NCBI GenBank assembly: GCA_902790625.1
Contig: CADASP010000018.1
Span: 89,148-153,147, forward strand
Length of the DNA: 64,000 nt
From: an uncultured Prevotellaceae bacterium
Lineage (GTDB): Bacteria; Bacteroidota; Bacteroidia; Bacteroidales; Bacteroidaceae
Reading direction: 5' to 3'
Shown here: positions 52,828 through 63,224 of the stretch, one piece after another
Position numbering within the stretch: the stretch's first letter is position 1
How the letters are laid out: the number at the start of each line of letters is the position of its first letter
The notes under the pieces: model-generated
The model's input: the letters and a program-made list of their open reading frames with translations, nothing else
What the model was told of the DNA's origin: nothing
Database searches by the model: none
Made by a program: the position numbers and the translations under genes

Positions 52828-54510
52828 ATGATACAGGAAATAGAAATGCGTGTTTTGCCGCAGGTGGCTGCCCAGAGCGACCATCTGCGCCGCTATGTGT
52901 GCGACGAGAAGGGCATCGCCCCGAGCGCCCTCAAGGCCGTGCGGGTGCTGCGCCGCTCGATTGATGCACGCCAGCGCACGGTGTACGTCAACCTGCGGGT
53001 GCGGCTGTATATCAACGAGGAGCCTTCCGACGAGGGCTTCGCGCGCACACAATATAATGTGGTGGACGATGCGCCACAGGTGGTGGTGGTGGGTGCCGGT
53101 CCCGGTGGACTGTTTGCCGCCCTGCGACTGATAGAGCTGGGGCTGCGCCCCATCGTGCTGGAGCGGGGCAAGGATGTGCACGAGCGCAAGAAAGACCTGG
53201 CAGCCATCAGCCGCAACCAGGCCGTCGACGGCGAGAGCAACTACTGCTTTGGCGAGGGTGGGGCAGGGGCCTACAGCGACGGCAAGCTCTTCACCCGCTC
53301 GAAGAAGCGGGGCAGCATTGAGAAGATTCTGAATGTGTTCTGTCAGCATGGGGCCTCAACGGCCATCCTGGCCGATGCCCATCCCCACATTGGCACCGAC
53401 CGTCTGCCGCAGGTGATAGAGGCCATGCGCCGCACCATTATCGAGTGTGGCGGCGAGGTGCACTTCCAGACGAAGGTGACCCGCCTGATTATGAGTGGTG
53501 AGAGGTGTGAGGTGAGAGGTGAGAGGTGTGGGGCGAGTGGTGAGGTGAGAGGTGAGAGAATAGTTGGCAGTGGCGAAAGCCGTGTCATCGGAGTCGAGGC
53601 CGAAGTAACCTCTCACCCCTCACCTCTCACCCCTCACCCCTCACCCCCCACCACTCACCTCTCCTTCATGGGGCCTGTCATTTTGGCCACAGGCCACTCG
53701 GCCAGAGACGTTTACAGGTATCTGGCAGAAGAAAAGGTTGAGATGGAGGCGAAGGGCATCGCCGTAGGCGTGAGGCTGGAGCATCCCTCGCTCTTGATCG
53801 ACCAGATACAGTATCACAACAAGGAAGGCCGTGGGCGCTGGCTCCCTGCCGCCGAGTATTCGTTCGTCAGTCAGGTTGATGGTCGGGGTGTCTACAGCTT
53901 CTGCATGTGTCCCGGTGGCTTCGTCATCCCCGCCGCCACTGGCCCCGAGCAGGTGGTGGTGAATGGAATGAGTCCTTCGAGCCGTGGCACGCGGTGGAGC
54001 AACAGCGGCATGGTGGTGGAGCTGAGGCCCGACGACGTGGAGGGCGACGATGTGCTGCGCGTGCTGCGCTATCAGGAGCAGCTGGAGCGCACCTGCTGGC
54101 AGCAGGCCAACAGGAAGCAGACGGCTCCGGCGCAGCGCATGGCCGATTTTGTGCGCGGCAAGATGAGCTTCGACCTGCCCTCCAGCTCCTACGCCCCTGG
54201 GCTGCTGTCGTCGCCCCTGCATTTCTGGATGCCCCAGCCTGTGGCCCATCGCTTGCAGCAGGGGTTCCAGCTCTTCGACCGTCAGGCGCATGGATTCCTC
54301 AGCAACGAGGCGGTGGTGATAGGCGTTGAGACGCGCACCTCGTCGCCCCTGCGCATCGTACGCAATGACGAAACCCTCATGCATGTCAGGGTTCAGGGCC
54401 TCTTCCCCTGTGGCGAGGGGGCTGGCTATGCGGGGGGCATCGTGTCGGCAGCCGTAGATGGAGAGCGCTGCGCCGAGATGTGTGCGCAATACTTGGGAGT
54501 TAGGAGTTAG
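52828..54510 (+). CDS. FAD-dependent oxidoreductase with in-frame repeat linker
   Basis: 560 aa. Rossmann FAD motif VVVVGAGPGGLFAALRLIE at about 89-107, then VLERGK, GEGGAGAYSDGKLFTR, and C-terminal GLFPCGEGAGYAGGIVSAAVDG, the closing FAD motif of this family of uncharacterised NAD(P)/FAD-dependent dehydrogenases. The first 80 residues form the usual small N-terminal domain. Residues about 223-279 (RCEVRGERCGASGEV then TSHPSPLTPHPSPPT) come from a tandem array and carry no family similarity; without it the length is about 505, near normal. Confidence 0.88.
   Translation: MIQEIEMRVLPQVAAQSDHLRRYVCDEKGIAPSALKAVRVLRRSIDARQRTVYVNLRVRLYINEEPSDEGFARTQYNVVDDAPQVVVVGAGPGGLFAALRLIELGLRPIVLERGKDVHERKKDLAAISRNQAVDGESNYCFGEGGAGAYSDGKLFTRSKKRGSIEKILNVFCQHGASTAILADAHPHIGTDRLPQVIEAMRRTIIECGGEVHFQTKVTRLIMSGERCEVRGERCGASGEVRGERIVGSGESRVIGVEAEVTSHPSPLTPHPSPPTTHLSFMGPVILATGHSARDVYRYLAEEKVEMEAKGIAVGVRLEHPSLLIDQIQYHNKEGRGRWLPAAEYSFVSQVDGRGVYSFCMCPGGFVIPAATGPEQVVVNGMSPSSRGTRWSNSGMVVELRPDDVEGDDVLRVLRYQEQLERTCWQQANRKQTAPAQRMADFVRGKMSFDLPSSSYAPGLLSSPLHFWMPQPVAHRLQQGFQLFDRQAHGFLSNEAVVIGVETRTSSPLRIVRNDETLMHVRVQGLFPCGEGAGYAGGIVSAAVDGERCAEMCAQYLGVRS
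53497..53660. repeat. In-frame GTGAGAGGTGAG array inside the FAD oxidoreductase
   Basis: Units of 7-8 bp (GTGAGAGG, GTGAGGT) followed by their complement (CCTCTCACCCCTCACC) at the other end. The block keeps the coding frame open and lies between two Rossmann-fold segments (TKVTRLI and MGPVILATGHSARD). Confidence 0.85.
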
Positions 54511-54606
54511 GAGTTAGGAGTTAGGAGTTAGGAGTTGGGATTCACCGTTAAAAATATTTAAAGCTGCGGCAAAAACTCCTAACTCCTAACTCCTAACTCC
54601 TAACTC
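54495..54606. repeat. Inverted GGAGTTA arrays before valS
   Basis: About six GGAGTTA units (54495-54540) then about four TAACTCC units (54573-54606). The last codons of the FAD gene (GVRS) lie in the first array, and the second ends directly at the valS -7 box. Confidence 0.85.
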
Positions 54607-54611
54607 TTTTG

Positions 54612-54620
54612 TACCTTTGC
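54612..54620 (+). promoter_or_regulatory. -7 box of valS
   Basis: TACCTTTGC, 31 bp before the valS ATG. The -33 position falls within the TAACTCC array and lacks TTTG. The box excludes the start at 54609. Confidence 0.7.
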
Positions 54621-54650
54621 ACCCCAAAAGAGAAAGCTTTTTTAATAGGT

Positions 54651-57368
54651 ATGGAAATTGCAAGCAAATACGACCCCAAAGAGGTCGAAGCTAAGTGGTA
54701 TCAGTATTGGTTGGATAACAAGCTCTTCAGCTCGAAGCCCGATGGCCGCGAGCCTTACACCATTGTCATCCCACCACCCAACGTGACGGGTGTGCTCCAC
54801 ATGGGGCACATGCTCAACAATACGATTCAAGACATTCTGGTGCGCCGTGCCCGCATGGAGGGCAAGAATGCCTGCTGGGTGCCCGGCACCGACCACGCCA
54901 GCATTGCCACCGAGGCCAAGGTGGTGAAGAAGCTGGCCGCCGAGGGCATCAAGAAGCGCGACCTGACACGCGAGCAGTTCTTGGAGCATGCCTGGGACTG
55001 GACGCACGAGCATGGGGGCATCATCCTGAAGCAGTTGCGCCGCCTGGGTGCCAGCTGTGACTGGGACCGCACCGCCTTCACCATGGACGAGGTGCGCTCC
55101 GAGAGCGTCGTCAAAGTGTTTGTAGACCTCTACAACAAGGGACTCATCTACCGAGGGCTGCGCATGGTGAACTGGGACCCCAAGGCCCTCACCGCCCTCT
55201 CCACCGAGGAGGTCATCTACAAGGAGGAGAAGAGCCACCTCTTCCATCTGAAATACTACGTGGATGGTCCTGTATGTAGCGATATTATCGCTACAAACGG
55301 AACAGACGGCAACGTCGTCCACAAGGACGAGAAGGGCTACTACGCCGTGGTGGCCACCACACGCCCTGAGACCATCATGGGCGACACCGCCATGTGCATC
55401 AACCCCAAGGACCCGAAGAACCAATGGCTGAAAGGCTGCAAGGTCATCGTGCCGCTGGTGGGGCGCGTCATCCCCGTCATCGAAGACCGCTACGTGGACA
55501 TCGAGTTTGGCACGGGCTGCTTGAAGGTGACACCTGCCCACGACACCAACGACTATATGCTGGGCAAGACCCACAACCTGGACACCATCGACATCTTCAA
55601 CCCCGACGGCACCATCAGCGCCCAAAGCCCGCTCTATGTGGGCATGGACCGCATGGACTGCCGTAAGCAGATTGTGAAAGACCTGCAGGACGCCGGACTG
55701 ATGGAGAAGGTGGAGGACTACACCAACAAGGTGGGCTACAGCGAGCGCAACCCCGACACGGCCATCGAGCCGCGCCTCTCGCTGCAGTGGTTCCTCAAGA
55801 TGAAGCATTTTGCCGACATCGCCCTGCCCCCAGTGCTCAACGGCGAGATGAAGTTCTATCCGCAGAAGTATGTGAACACCTACAAGAACTGGCTGGAGAA
55901 CATCCAAGACTGGTGCATCAGCCGTCAGCTGTGGTGGGGACATCGCATACCGGCCTATTACTATCAGGACAGTCCCGAGAGGTTCGTCGTGGCCGAGACT
56001 GCCGAGGAGGCCCTGGAGCTGGCACGCAAGGAGAGTGGCAATGCCAACCTACAGCTCTCCGACCTGCGCCAGGACGAGGATGCCCTCGACACCTGGTTCT
56101 CCAGCTGGCTATGGCCCGTGTCGCTCTTCGACGGCATACGCCATCCCGGCAACGAGGAAATCAACTACTATTATCCCACCAGCGACCTGGTCACCGCCCC
56201 CGACATCATCTTCTTCTGGGTGGCACGCATGATCATGGCTGGCGAGGAGTATATGGGTAAGTACCCCTTCAAGAATGTCTATTTCACCGGCATCGTGCGC
56301 GACAAGCTGGGGCGCAAGATGTCGAAGAGCTTAGGCAACAGCCCCGACCCCATCGAGCTGATAGAGAAGTTTGGTGCCGACGGCGTGCGCATGGGCATGA
56401 TGCTCTCGGCTCCTGCCGGTAACGACATCCTCTTCGACGAGGCGCTGTGCGAGCAGGGACGCAACTTCAACAACAAGATATGGAACGCCTTCCGCCTGGT
56501 GAAGGGCTGGCAGGTGAGCAGCGATGCCGAGCAGACAAGTGCCGAGAAGCTGGCCATGAAGTGGTTTGATGCCAAGCTGAAAGCCGCCGCCGCCGAACTC
56601 GACGACATGTTCTCGAAATACCGCATATCAGACGCCCTGATGGTGGTCTACAAGCTCTTCTGGGATGAGTTCTCGGCATGGTATCTTGAAATGGTGAAGC
56701 CCGCCTATGTGGATGGACAGCAGCAGCCCATCAACGTAGCGACCTACGAGGGCACGCTGCGCTTCTTCGAGACCCTGCTGAAGATGCTCCACCCCTTCAT
56801 GCCCTTCATCACAGAAGAGCTGTGGCAGGCACTCTACGACCGCAAGGACGGCGAGAGCATCATGCGCGACCAGCTCGTGCTCGACGGCTTGACCGCCGAG
56901 GAGCAGCAGCTGCTGGCCGACATAGAGCAGGTGAAGCAGGTGGTGTCGGGGGTGCGCACCGTGCGCAGCCTGAAGAATATTGCGCCCAAAGAACAACTTG
57001 AGCTGCAATGCGTTAGCCGTAATCGCTTCGAGGCTTACAATACCATCATCATGAAGATGGCCAACCTGAAGGGCATCAGCATCGTTGACGAGAAGGATGC
57101 TACTGCCAGCACCTTCATGGTCGACACCGACGAGCTGGCCGTGCCCCTTGGCGACCTGATTGATGTGGAAGCCGAGATACAGAAGATGCAAGCTCAGCTG
57201 CAGCATCTGGAAGGCTTCTTGGCCGGTGTGCAGAAGAAGCTCCAGAACGAGCGCTTCGTGCAGAACGCCCCCGAGGCCGTGGTGGCTATGGAGCGCAAGA
57301 AGCAGAGCGATGCCGAGGAGAAGATTGCTGCGCTGAAGGATTCCATCGCTGCCCTGCGCAAGGCATGA
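54651..57368 (+). CDS. valS: Valyl-tRNA synthetase
   Basis: 905 aa class I synthetase charging tRNA-Val. [13 protein letters not shown] (HIGH), [13 protein letters not shown], editing-domain [12 protein letters not shown] and [11 protein letters not shown], and [14 protein letters not shown] (KMSKS) are all present, plus the C-terminal coiled coil ([22 protein letters not shown]) of ValS. The length is normal. ATG at 54651 gives [20 protein letters not shown], matching homologues. Confidence 0.97.
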   Translation: MEIASKYDPKEVEAKWYQYWLDNKLFSSKPDGREPYTIVIPPPNVTGVLHMGHMLNNTIQDILVRRARMEGKNACWVPGTDHASIATEAKVVKKLAAEGIKKRDLTREQFLEHAWDWTHEHGGIILKQLRRLGASCDWDRTAFTMDEVRSESVVKVFVDLYNKGLIYRGLRMVNWDPKALTALSTEEVIYKEEKSHLFHLKYYVDGPVCSDIIATNGTDGNVVHKDEKGYYAVVATTRPETIMGDTAMCINPKDPKNQWLKGCKVIVPLVGRVIPVIEDRYVDIEFGTGCLKVTPAHDTNDYMLGKTHNLDTIDIFNPDGTISAQSPLYVGMDRMDCRKQIVKDLQDAGLMEKVEDYTNKVGYSERNPDTAIEPRLSLQWFLKMKHFADIALPPVLNGEMKFYPQKYVNTYKNWLENIQDWCISRQLWWGHRIPAYYYQDSPERFVVAETAEEALELARKESGNANLQLSDLRQDEDALDTWFSSWLWPVSLFDGIRHPGNEEINYYYPTSDLVTAPDIIFFWVARMIMAGEEYMGKYPFKNVYFTGIVRDKLGRKMSKSLGNSPDPIELIEKFGADGVRMGMMLSAPAGNDILFDEALCEQGRNFNNKIWNAFRLVKGWQVSSDAEQTSAEKLAMKWFDAKLKAAAAELDDMFSKYRISDALMVVYKLFWDEFSAWYLEMVKPAYVDGQQQPINVATYEGTLRFFETLLKMLHPFMPFITEELWQALYDRKDGESIMRDQLVLDGLTAEEQQLLADIEQVKQVVSGVRTVRSLKNIAPKEQLELQCVSRNRFEAYNTIIMKMANLKGISIVDEKDATASTFMVDTDELAVPLGDLIDVEAEIQKMQAQLQHLEGFLAGVQKKLQNERFVQNAPEAVVAMERKKQSDAEEKIAALKDSIAALRKA

Positions 57369-57390
57369 ATATAAAAACTGAATCAGAGAC

Positions 57391-59076
57391 ATGGAATCGT
57401 TCCAATGGTTGATCAACCTCTTCACTAACACCGAGTCGGTGGCCCACATAGCGTTGCTCTATGCGGTGGTCATCGCCGTGGGTGTCTATTTGGGCAAAAT
57501 CAAGGTCTGCGGCATCTCGCTTGGTGTCACCTTCGTGCTCTTTGCCGGCATCGTGGCGGGTCATTTCGGTTTCACCGCACCCACCGACATCCTGACGTTC
57601 ATCCAAGACTTTGGCCTCATCCTCTTCGTCTTCATGATAGGATTGCAGGTGGGGCCAGGCTTCTTCGAGAGCTTCGGCACGGCGGGCATCAAGCTGAACG
57701 GACTGGCTGCCACGGCCATCGCGCTCAACATCCTGGTGATGTTTGGGTGCTATTTCCTCTTCTTCGACACCAGCGACAAGAGCACCCTGCCCATGATGGT
57801 GGGCACGCTCTATGGTGCCGTGACCAACACCCCCGGTCTTGGTGCCGCCAACGAAGCCCTTGGCAGCGTATATGGCGACGGAGCACCGCAGATAGCCTCG
57901 GCCTATGCCTGTGCCTATCCGCTGGGCGTGCTCGGCATCATCGGGGCCATCATCCTGGTGCGCTACCTCTGCAAGGTGCACTTGGAGAAGGAGGAGGCCG
58001 ACCTGGAGGCACAGGCCAATGCCAACGTGAACAAGAAGCCCCACAAGATGCACCTCGAGGTGACCAACAAATACTTGGAGGGCAGGACATTGCTGCAGGT
58101 GCACGACTTCCTGAACCGCGACTTCGTGTGCTCGCGCATCCTCCACGACGGCCATGTGTCCATCCCCAACCGCAACACCGTGTTCCATATCGGCGACCAG
58201 CTCTTCATCGTCTGTTCTGAGGCCGACTGGGAGGCCATCGTGGCATTCATAGGCCCCGTCATCGAGGTTGACTGGGAGCAGACCGACCAGCCGATGGTGT
58301 CGAAGCGCGTGGTGGTGACCAATCCCAACGTGAACGGGAAGACCTTCGGACAGATGCACTTCAGCAGCGTCTATGGCGTCAACGTCACCCGCGTCACCCG
58401 TCATGGCATGGACCTCTTCGCATCGCCTTCGCTGCCTTTGCAGGTGGGCGACCGCATCATGGTGGTAGGCCCCGAGGATGCCGTCGACCGTGTGGCCAGC
58501 AAGATGGGCAACAGCCTGAAGCGCTTGGACGCGCCCAACATTGCCACCATCTTCGTGGGCATCTTCCTCGGCATCATCTTCGGTTCGCTGCCCTTCATCC
58601 CGGGTATGCCGCTGATGAAGCTGGGCATCGCCGGAGGCCCCCTCATCATCGCCATACTCATTGGCCGCTATGGCTACAAAATCAAGCTGGTCACCTACAC
58701 CACCACCTCGGCCAACATGATGCTGCGCGAGATAGGCCTGGTGCTCTTCCTGGCCAGCGTGGGCATCAAGGCTGGAGCCGGATTCTTTGAGACAGTGATG
58801 GAGGGCGACGGCTTGCTCTATGTGCTCACCGGCTTCCTCATCACCGTCATCCCCATCCTCATCATCGGCCCCATCGCCCGCGTCAGGTTCAAGTTCAACT
58901 ACTTCACCATTGCCGGCATGATGGCCGGAACCTACACCGACCCACCCGCACTGGCCTACTCCAACAGCATCTGCTCGAAAGAGGCGCCTGCCGTGGGCTA
59001 CTCCACCGTTTACCCCCTCGCCATGTTCTTGCGCATACTCACCGCGCAGCTCATCGTGCTCTTCTTCTGTCAATAA
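57391..59076 (+). CDS. AspT/YidE-type transporter with TrkA_C domains
   Basis: 561 aa, polytopic. Two halves of about five helices ([75 protein letters not shown]) flank two TrkA_C-like ligand domains ([40 protein letters not shown]), the layout of the putative transporter family that includes the aspartate:alanine exchanger AspT. Substrate not known. It is 22 bp after valS and about 24 bp before the oadG-like gene. Confidence 0.85.
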   Translation: MESFQWLINLFTNTESVAHIALLYAVVIAVGVYLGKIKVCGISLGVTFVLFAGIVAGHFGFTAPTDILTFIQDFGLILFVFMIGLQVGPGFFESFGTAGIKLNGLAATAIALNILVMFGCYFLFFDTSDKSTLPMMVGTLYGAVTNTPGLGAANEALGSVYGDGAPQIASAYACAYPLGVLGIIGAIILVRYLCKVHLEKEEADLEAQANANVNKKPHKMHLEVTNKYLEGRTLLQVHDFLNRDFVCSRILHDGHVSIPNRNTVFHIGDQLFIVCSEADWEAIVAFIGPVIEVDWEQTDQPMVSKRVVVTNPNVNGKTFGQMHFSSVYGVNVTRVTRHGMDLFASPSLPLQVGDRIMVVGPEDAVDRVASKMGNSLKRLDAPNIATIFVGIFLGIIFGSLPFIPGMPLMKLGIAGGPLIIAILIGRYGYKIKLVTYTTTSANMMLREIGLVLFLASVGIKAGAGFFETVMEGDGLLYVLTGFLITVIPILIIGPIARVRFKFNYFTIAGMMAGTYTDPPALAYSNSICSKEAPAVGYSTVYPLAMFLRILTAQLIVLFFCQ

Positions 59077-59100
59077 CATAATAAATAATACACGTGTAAA

Positions 59101-60135
59101 ATGATGAACAACTTCAGACTATTGTTAGGAGCGCTGGCCCTGTCGGCCTCGCAGGTGGCGATGGGCCAGGGAGCCAAGAACATCGTCATCAGCGAGGTGC
59201 TCACCAACAACGCTTCGAGCATTCAGGATGAGTTTGGGCAGCGCGAAGCCTGGATTGAGTTGGAGAACACGTCGTACACCACCTACAACGTGCGCGGCAT
59301 GTTTATCACCACCAATCGCCAGGTGCTCAACAAAGAGCTGAGCGCACCCCAGCGCATCAACCTCATGAGCATCATCCCCAGTGGCGACGAGCGCACCAGC
59401 ATGGGCGCCCGCCAGCACCTGGTGCTCTTTGGCAACAGCAACCCCGCACAGGGCAAGCTGCATCTCACAGTGCCACTGCCCGACTCCGCAGCCGTATGGG
59501 TCGCCCTCTACAATGGCAACGGCGTGGAACTCATCGACTCCGTATCGGTGCCGCTGCTCTCTGCCGACTGCTCTTATGCCCGCCAGAAGAGCGGATGGAC
59601 CGTGAAGACACCCAGCCAGGTGACACCGGGCATCGAGAACACAGCGGGCGACGGAGTGACCGAGAAGACGGGCGTCGACAAGTTTAAGGAGCAAGACCCG
59701 CACGGCTTTGCCATGACCATCATGGCCATGGGCATCGTCTTCCTCTGCCTCGCCTTGCTGTGGCTGTTCTTCACACTCTTCGGCTTGCTTATGCGTCATC
59801 TCGACACGGCCAAGAAGGTGGCTAATGCACAGCCCATCAAGCCCATCACCAAGACGGTGGAGAAGACCGCTGAGGTGGCACACAAGACGGGCAACATCCT
59901 GCAGGAGGGATTCGACATGAAGGGCATCGACATGGAGGTCTACTTAGCCGTCATCGGCTTGGCACTCCGACAGTACGAAGACGACATCCACGACGTGGAG
60001 AGCGGCATCATCACTATCCGCTCGAAAGACACCGACTGGGACGACGAGTACAGCCAGATGACACATTGGCACGACCCCTTCCGACCCAGCGACCACAACG
60101 CGCCTGCCATACCCACCATGCCAGCGCAGCACTAA
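59101..60135 (+). CDS. OadG-family decarboxylase gamma subunit with lamin-tail domain
   Basis: 344 aa. Signal sequence (LLLGALALSASQVAMGQ), a lamin-tail-like domain at about 25-180 (NIVISEVLTNNASSIQDEFG, AWIELENTS, RQHLVLFGNSNPAQGKLHL), one TM helix at about 205-230 (MTIMAMGIVFLCLALLWLFF) and a cytosolic helical tail (VYLAVIGLALRQYEDDIHDVES) as in Bacteroidota OadG. This subunit anchors the sodium-pumping decarboxylase. It precedes the biotin and beta subunits in order gamma-biotin-beta; the carboxyltransferase alpha subunit is not in the window. Confidence 0.82.
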   Translation: MMNNFRLLLGALALSASQVAMGQGAKNIVISEVLTNNASSIQDEFGQREAWIELENTSYTTYNVRGMFITTNRQVLNKELSAPQRINLMSIIPSGDERTSMGARQHLVLFGNSNPAQGKLHLTVPLPDSAAVWVALYNGNGVELIDSVSVPLLSADCSYARQKSGWTVKTPSQVTPGIENTAGDGVTEKTGVDKFKEQDPHGFAMTIMAMGIVFLCLALLWLFFTLFGLLMRHLDTAKKVANAQPIKPITKTVEKTAEVAHKTGNILQEGFDMKGIDMEVYLAVIGLALRQYEDDIHDVESGIITIRSKDTDWDDEYSQMTHWHDPFRPSDHNAPAIPTMPAQH

Positions 60136-60253
60136 AAATAAGCCCCTCCCCCCCAAGGGGGGAGAGCATATAGACCCAACGCCCCCGCAAAACGATAGTA
60201 GCCCCTTCGGGGCAGAAGGGGGGCTTCATCACCACAATACAAAAGCCATTATT
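60136..60253. repeat. GC-rich mini-repeat between gamma and biotin genes
   Basis: AAGCCCCTCCCCCCCAAGGGG at 60138-60160 and AGCCCCTTCGGGGCAGAAGGG at about 60194-60216. Similar pieces recur at 60728-60785 and 17388-17425. Confidence 0.65.
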
Positions 60254-60727
60254 ATGAAAACTTACGAATATAAAGTGAAAGGCGTCAACTACGAGGTGGA
60301 AATCGCCGAAGTGGAAGGAAAAATCGCCAAAGTCATCGTCAACGGCATCCCCTTCGAGGTGGAGATGCAGAAACCCATCAATGCCGCCAAGCACCCCGCG
60401 CTGGCCTCGAAGGCCCAGCCCGCCGTGGTGGCTCCCGCCGCTGCTGCCCCCGCACCCGCGCAGGCTCCAGCCCCGAAGCCGCAACCACAACCACAGGCAT
60501 CGGCTCCTGCTGGTGGACATTCGCTGAAGGCTCCGCTGCCCGGCACCATCATCGACGTGAAGGTGCAGGTGGGTCAGCAGGTCAACGTGGGCGACACTGT
60601 GCTGGTGCTCGAAGCCATGAAGATGCAAAACAACATCGAGTCGGAATATGCCGGAAAGGTGTCCTCAGTGCTCGTGAAGCCGGGAGAGACCGTCATGGAG
60701 GGCACCGTGCTCGTCACCATCGAGTGA
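60254..60727 (+). CDS. Biotin carrier subunit of sodium-pumping decarboxylase
   Basis: 157 aa. Ala/Pro-rich hinge (PAAAAPAPAQAPAPKPQPQP, about 61-80) leads to a biotinyl domain with EAMKMQN, K123 being the biotinylation site. It carries carboxyl groups from the carboxyltransferase to the membrane beta subunit. It lies between the OadG and OadB genes, each separated by GC-rich mini-repeats. Confidence 0.92.
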   Translation: MKTYEYKVKGVNYEVEIAEVEGKIAKVIVNGIPFEVEMQKPINAAKHPALASKAQPAVVAPAAAAPAPAQAPAPKPQPQPQASAPAGGHSLKAPLPGTIIDVKVQVGQQVNVGDTVLVLEAMKMQNNIESEYAGKVSSVLVKPGETVMEGTVLVTIE

Positions 60728-60830
60728 CAAGCCCCTCCCCCCGAAGGGGGGAGCAAATAGACCCAAAGCCCCCGCAAAACTATAATCCCCAAACGACCAA
60801 ACGACAAATATCCCAAACGACTAAAATACA

Positions 60831-61982
60831 ATGTTTGACTTTATAGCTGAAAACTTCAATGAGTTCCTCACCTACACAGGCTTTGCCAATGCCACTGCGG
60901 GGAATCTCATCATGATAGTGGTCGGAGCCATCTTCATCTACCTGGCCATCAAGAAAGACTTCGAACCCCTGCTCCTCGTCCCCATCGGGCTGGGCATCAT
61001 CCTGGGAAACATACCATTCCGAGGCGACGCCGGACTCGAAATAGGACTCTACGAGGACAACTCCGTGCTCAACATCTTCTACCAGGGCGTGCGGCAAGGG
61101 TGGTACCCACCACTCATCTTCCTCGGCATCGGAGCCATGACCGACTTCTCGGCCTTGCTGGCCAACCCCAAGCTCATGCTCGTGGGGGCAGCAGCACAGT
61201 TTGGCATCTTCGGAGCCTATATGATCGCCCTCGCACTCGGCTTCGAACCCAACCAGGCGGCAGGCATCGCCATCATCGGCGGTGCCGACGGGCCCACAGC
61301 CATCTTCCTCAGCTCCAAACTCTCGCCGAACCTCATGGGAGCCATCGCCGTGTGCGCCTACAGCTACATGGCCCTGGTGCCACTCATCCAGCCGCCCATC
61401 ATGCGCCTGCTCACCACGAAGAAAGAGCGCGTCATCAAGATGAAGCCCGGGCGCAATGTCAGCCAGACAGAGCGCATACTCTTCCCCATCATCGGGCTGC
61501 TCATCACCACCTTCATCGTGCCATCGGCACTGCCACTGCTGGGCATGCTCTTCTTCGGCAACCTGTTGAAGGAGAGTGGTAAGACCACACGCCTGGCCAA
61601 GACTGCTGGCAACGCCCTCAACGACATCGTGGTGGTGCTCCTCGGCCTTACCGTGGGCTGCTCCACGCAGGCCAGCGAGTTCCTCACGTGGAACACCGTG
61701 TTCATCTTCGCCATCGGCGCCTTCGCCTTCGCCATCGCCTCGGCCAGCGGCGTCTGCTTCGTGAAGCTGATGAACCTCTTCCTCCCGAAGGACAAGAAGA
61801 TCAACCCGCTCATCGGCAATGCCGGCGTGAGCGCCGTTCCTATGGCTGCCCGCATCAGCCACAACATGGGATTGGAGTACGACCGCCACAACTTCCTGCT
61901 CATGCACGCTATGGGTCCCAACGTAGCAGGAGTCATCGGCTCGGCAGTGGCAGCAGGAGCACTACTCGGATTCCTGTCGTAA
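60831..61982 (+). CDS. oadB: Sodium-pumping decarboxylase beta subunit
   Basis: 383 aa, about nine TM helices. Family motifs: GNIPFRGDAGL, GIGAMTDFSALLANPKLMLVGAAAQFG, GGADGPTAIFLSSKLSPNL (conserved Asp for Na+), YSYMALVPLIQPPIMRLLTTK, NAGVSAVPMAARI and MHAMGPNVAGVIGSAVAAG. It decarboxylates the carboxybiotin carrier and exports Na+. Whether the complex acts on oxaloacetate, methylmalonyl-CoA or glutaconyl-CoA cannot be told without the alpha subunit. Confidence 0.92.
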   Translation: MFDFIAENFNEFLTYTGFANATAGNLIMIVVGAIFIYLAIKKDFEPLLLVPIGLGIILGNIPFRGDAGLEIGLYEDNSVLNIFYQGVRQGWYPPLIFLGIGAMTDFSALLANPKLMLVGAAAQFGIFGAYMIALALGFEPNQAAGIAIIGGADGPTAIFLSSKLSPNLMGAIAVCAYSYMALVPLIQPPIMRLLTTKKERVIKMKPGRNVSQTERILFPIIGLLITTFIVPSALPLLGMLFFGNLLKESGKTTRLAKTAGNALNDIVVVLLGLTVGCSTQASEFLTWNTVFIFAIGAFAFAIASASGVCFVKLMNLFLPKDKKINPLIGNAGVSAVPMAARISHNMGLEYDRHNFLLMHAMGPNVAGVIGSAVAAGALLGFLS

Positions 61983-62036
61983 AAGGCACTACAGCCATTA
62001 AGCTCACAATCTTTACTTCGATACCCATCAACCACA

Positions 62037-62070
62037 ATGAGCAGCCCATCCATGGGCTGCTCATTTCTTT
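62037..62070 (+). terminator. Terminator after the decarboxylase genes
   Basis: Perfect 13-bp stem ATGAGCAGCCCAT / ATGGGCTGCTCAT with a minimal loop followed by TTCTTT. It ends the decarboxylase transcript about 55 bp after the beta subunit. Confidence 0.85.
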
Positions 62071-62099
62071 GATGAGTCGCATTAGTTAAGCACGAGCAG

Positions 62100-62640
62100 C
62101 ATGAACAACTCAGTCACTTGATTGCGGATAATTATTACAGGAAAATACCTTGCACTACTTGCACCGCTGCCCCGTCTTATAACCTTTGTTGGGTATTATC
62201 TTGCACCGCTGCCTTGTTTTTTTGACCTTAGTTAGGAATTCTCTTGCACAGCATGTTCGCACCAGAAGCGCGAGCGTTCCCTCTCACATCGTTAGCCGAG
62301 GATGCTCGTCCTCCCGGCAAACTGTATATATATATGCAGTTTCATCTGGGTGGCACTTTTCGGGAAAAAGCTAACGACTTTTTGGAAAAAGTCCATGCCA
62401 TTTTCCAAAAACTAACGCCTTTTTCCGCTGAGGCGCTCTCGGCTACCAGAAAAGAATATAAATCCAGTCAGACTGTATGTATATTCGTTTCCGTCCTTCA
62501 AGGGCTGCTTAGGGTGCTACCCTGAAAAACTCAAAATTTATAAATATGAGAGGGTATTTGTCATGATTATTCACAATGGTTGTGTTGCTGCTCGTAGGGT
62601 TCGAGCATGATTTGGGGCGTGTTTAGAAAAAAAGTGACGG
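62100..62640. repeat. Gene-free, repeat-containing region before the sigma factor
   Basis: TTGCACCGCTGCCCCGTCTT and TTGCACCGCTGCCTTGTTTT about 50 bp apart form a tandem repeat. A TGATTGCGGATAAT tag matches that after 34972. GGGAAAAAGCTAACGACTTT is followed by a partly complementary AACTAACGCCTTTTTCC. A 93-codon frame at 62244 shows no protein-like features. Confidence 0.5.
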
Positions 62641-62699
62641 TTCGTTAAGTCTTTTTCGCCATTTTTACGTTTACTATAGTAGAGGCTAATCTGAAAACG

Positions 62700-63224
62700 A
62701 TGAACAAAGAAACGGAACAGATACTGACTGAGTTGGAAAGGATTGTCGTGGAGCGACAAGACTGGCTGTTCCGCTTTGCCTACATGCGCATCGGCATCAG
62801 AGAGGATGCCGAGGACGTGGTGCAGGATGCGCTGCTGAGCGTGTTCCGAAGGCTGAGGGAGAAGACGCAGATGGACAGCGTCGAGCAATACGTCATCCGC
62901 GCCGTCAGCAATGCCTGCACGGACTACCTGCGGCGAAAACCGCTCCGCTTGGTGCCGATTGACAAGGCCGGGCAGGTAGCCGTCGGCGAGGGCGACCGCC
63001 AGATTCACGAGGAATTCCTGCGAGTCAACCGCCTACTCGACTCGCTGCCGCCGGAACAGTCGGAAATCGTCAGGCTGAAATGCTACGACGACCTGACGTT
63101 CAAGCAGATAGCCGAACTGCAAGGCATCCCAGAGGCAACAGCGAAGTCGCGCTACCGCTATGCCATCATCCACATTCAACAACGAATCAACAATAAAGGA
63201 GACACGAGATATGAACGAGTTTGA
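62700..63224 (+). CDS. ECF-type RNA polymerase sigma factor
   Basis: 174 aa. Region 2 (WLFRFAYMRIGIREDAEDVVQDALLSVFRRL) and region 4 (LDSLPPEQSEIVRLKCYDDL, TFKQIAELQGIPEATAKSRYRYAI) of ECF sigma factors. It would direct transcription of a small regulon. The downstream gene overlaps it by 14 bp and encodes a probable membrane anti-sigma protein. Confidence 0.92.
   Translation: MNKETEQILTELERIVVERQDWLFRFAYMRIGIREDAEDVVQDALLSVFRRLREKTQMDSVEQYVIRAVSNACTDYLRRKPLRLVPIDKAGQVAVGEGDRQIHEEFLRVNRLLDSLPPEQSEIVRLKCYDDLTFKQIAELQGIPEATAKSRYRYAIIHIQQRINNKGDTRYERV

Noticed and set aside
57286..59079. 597-codon open frame antisense to the AspT-type transporter
   Set aside because: Acidic, His-rich and motif-free; the plus strand encodes a clear membrane transporter.
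62244..62525. 93-codon frame before the sigma factor gene
   Set aside because: Runs through repeat-like sequence and a TATATATATA tract; no recognisable features.
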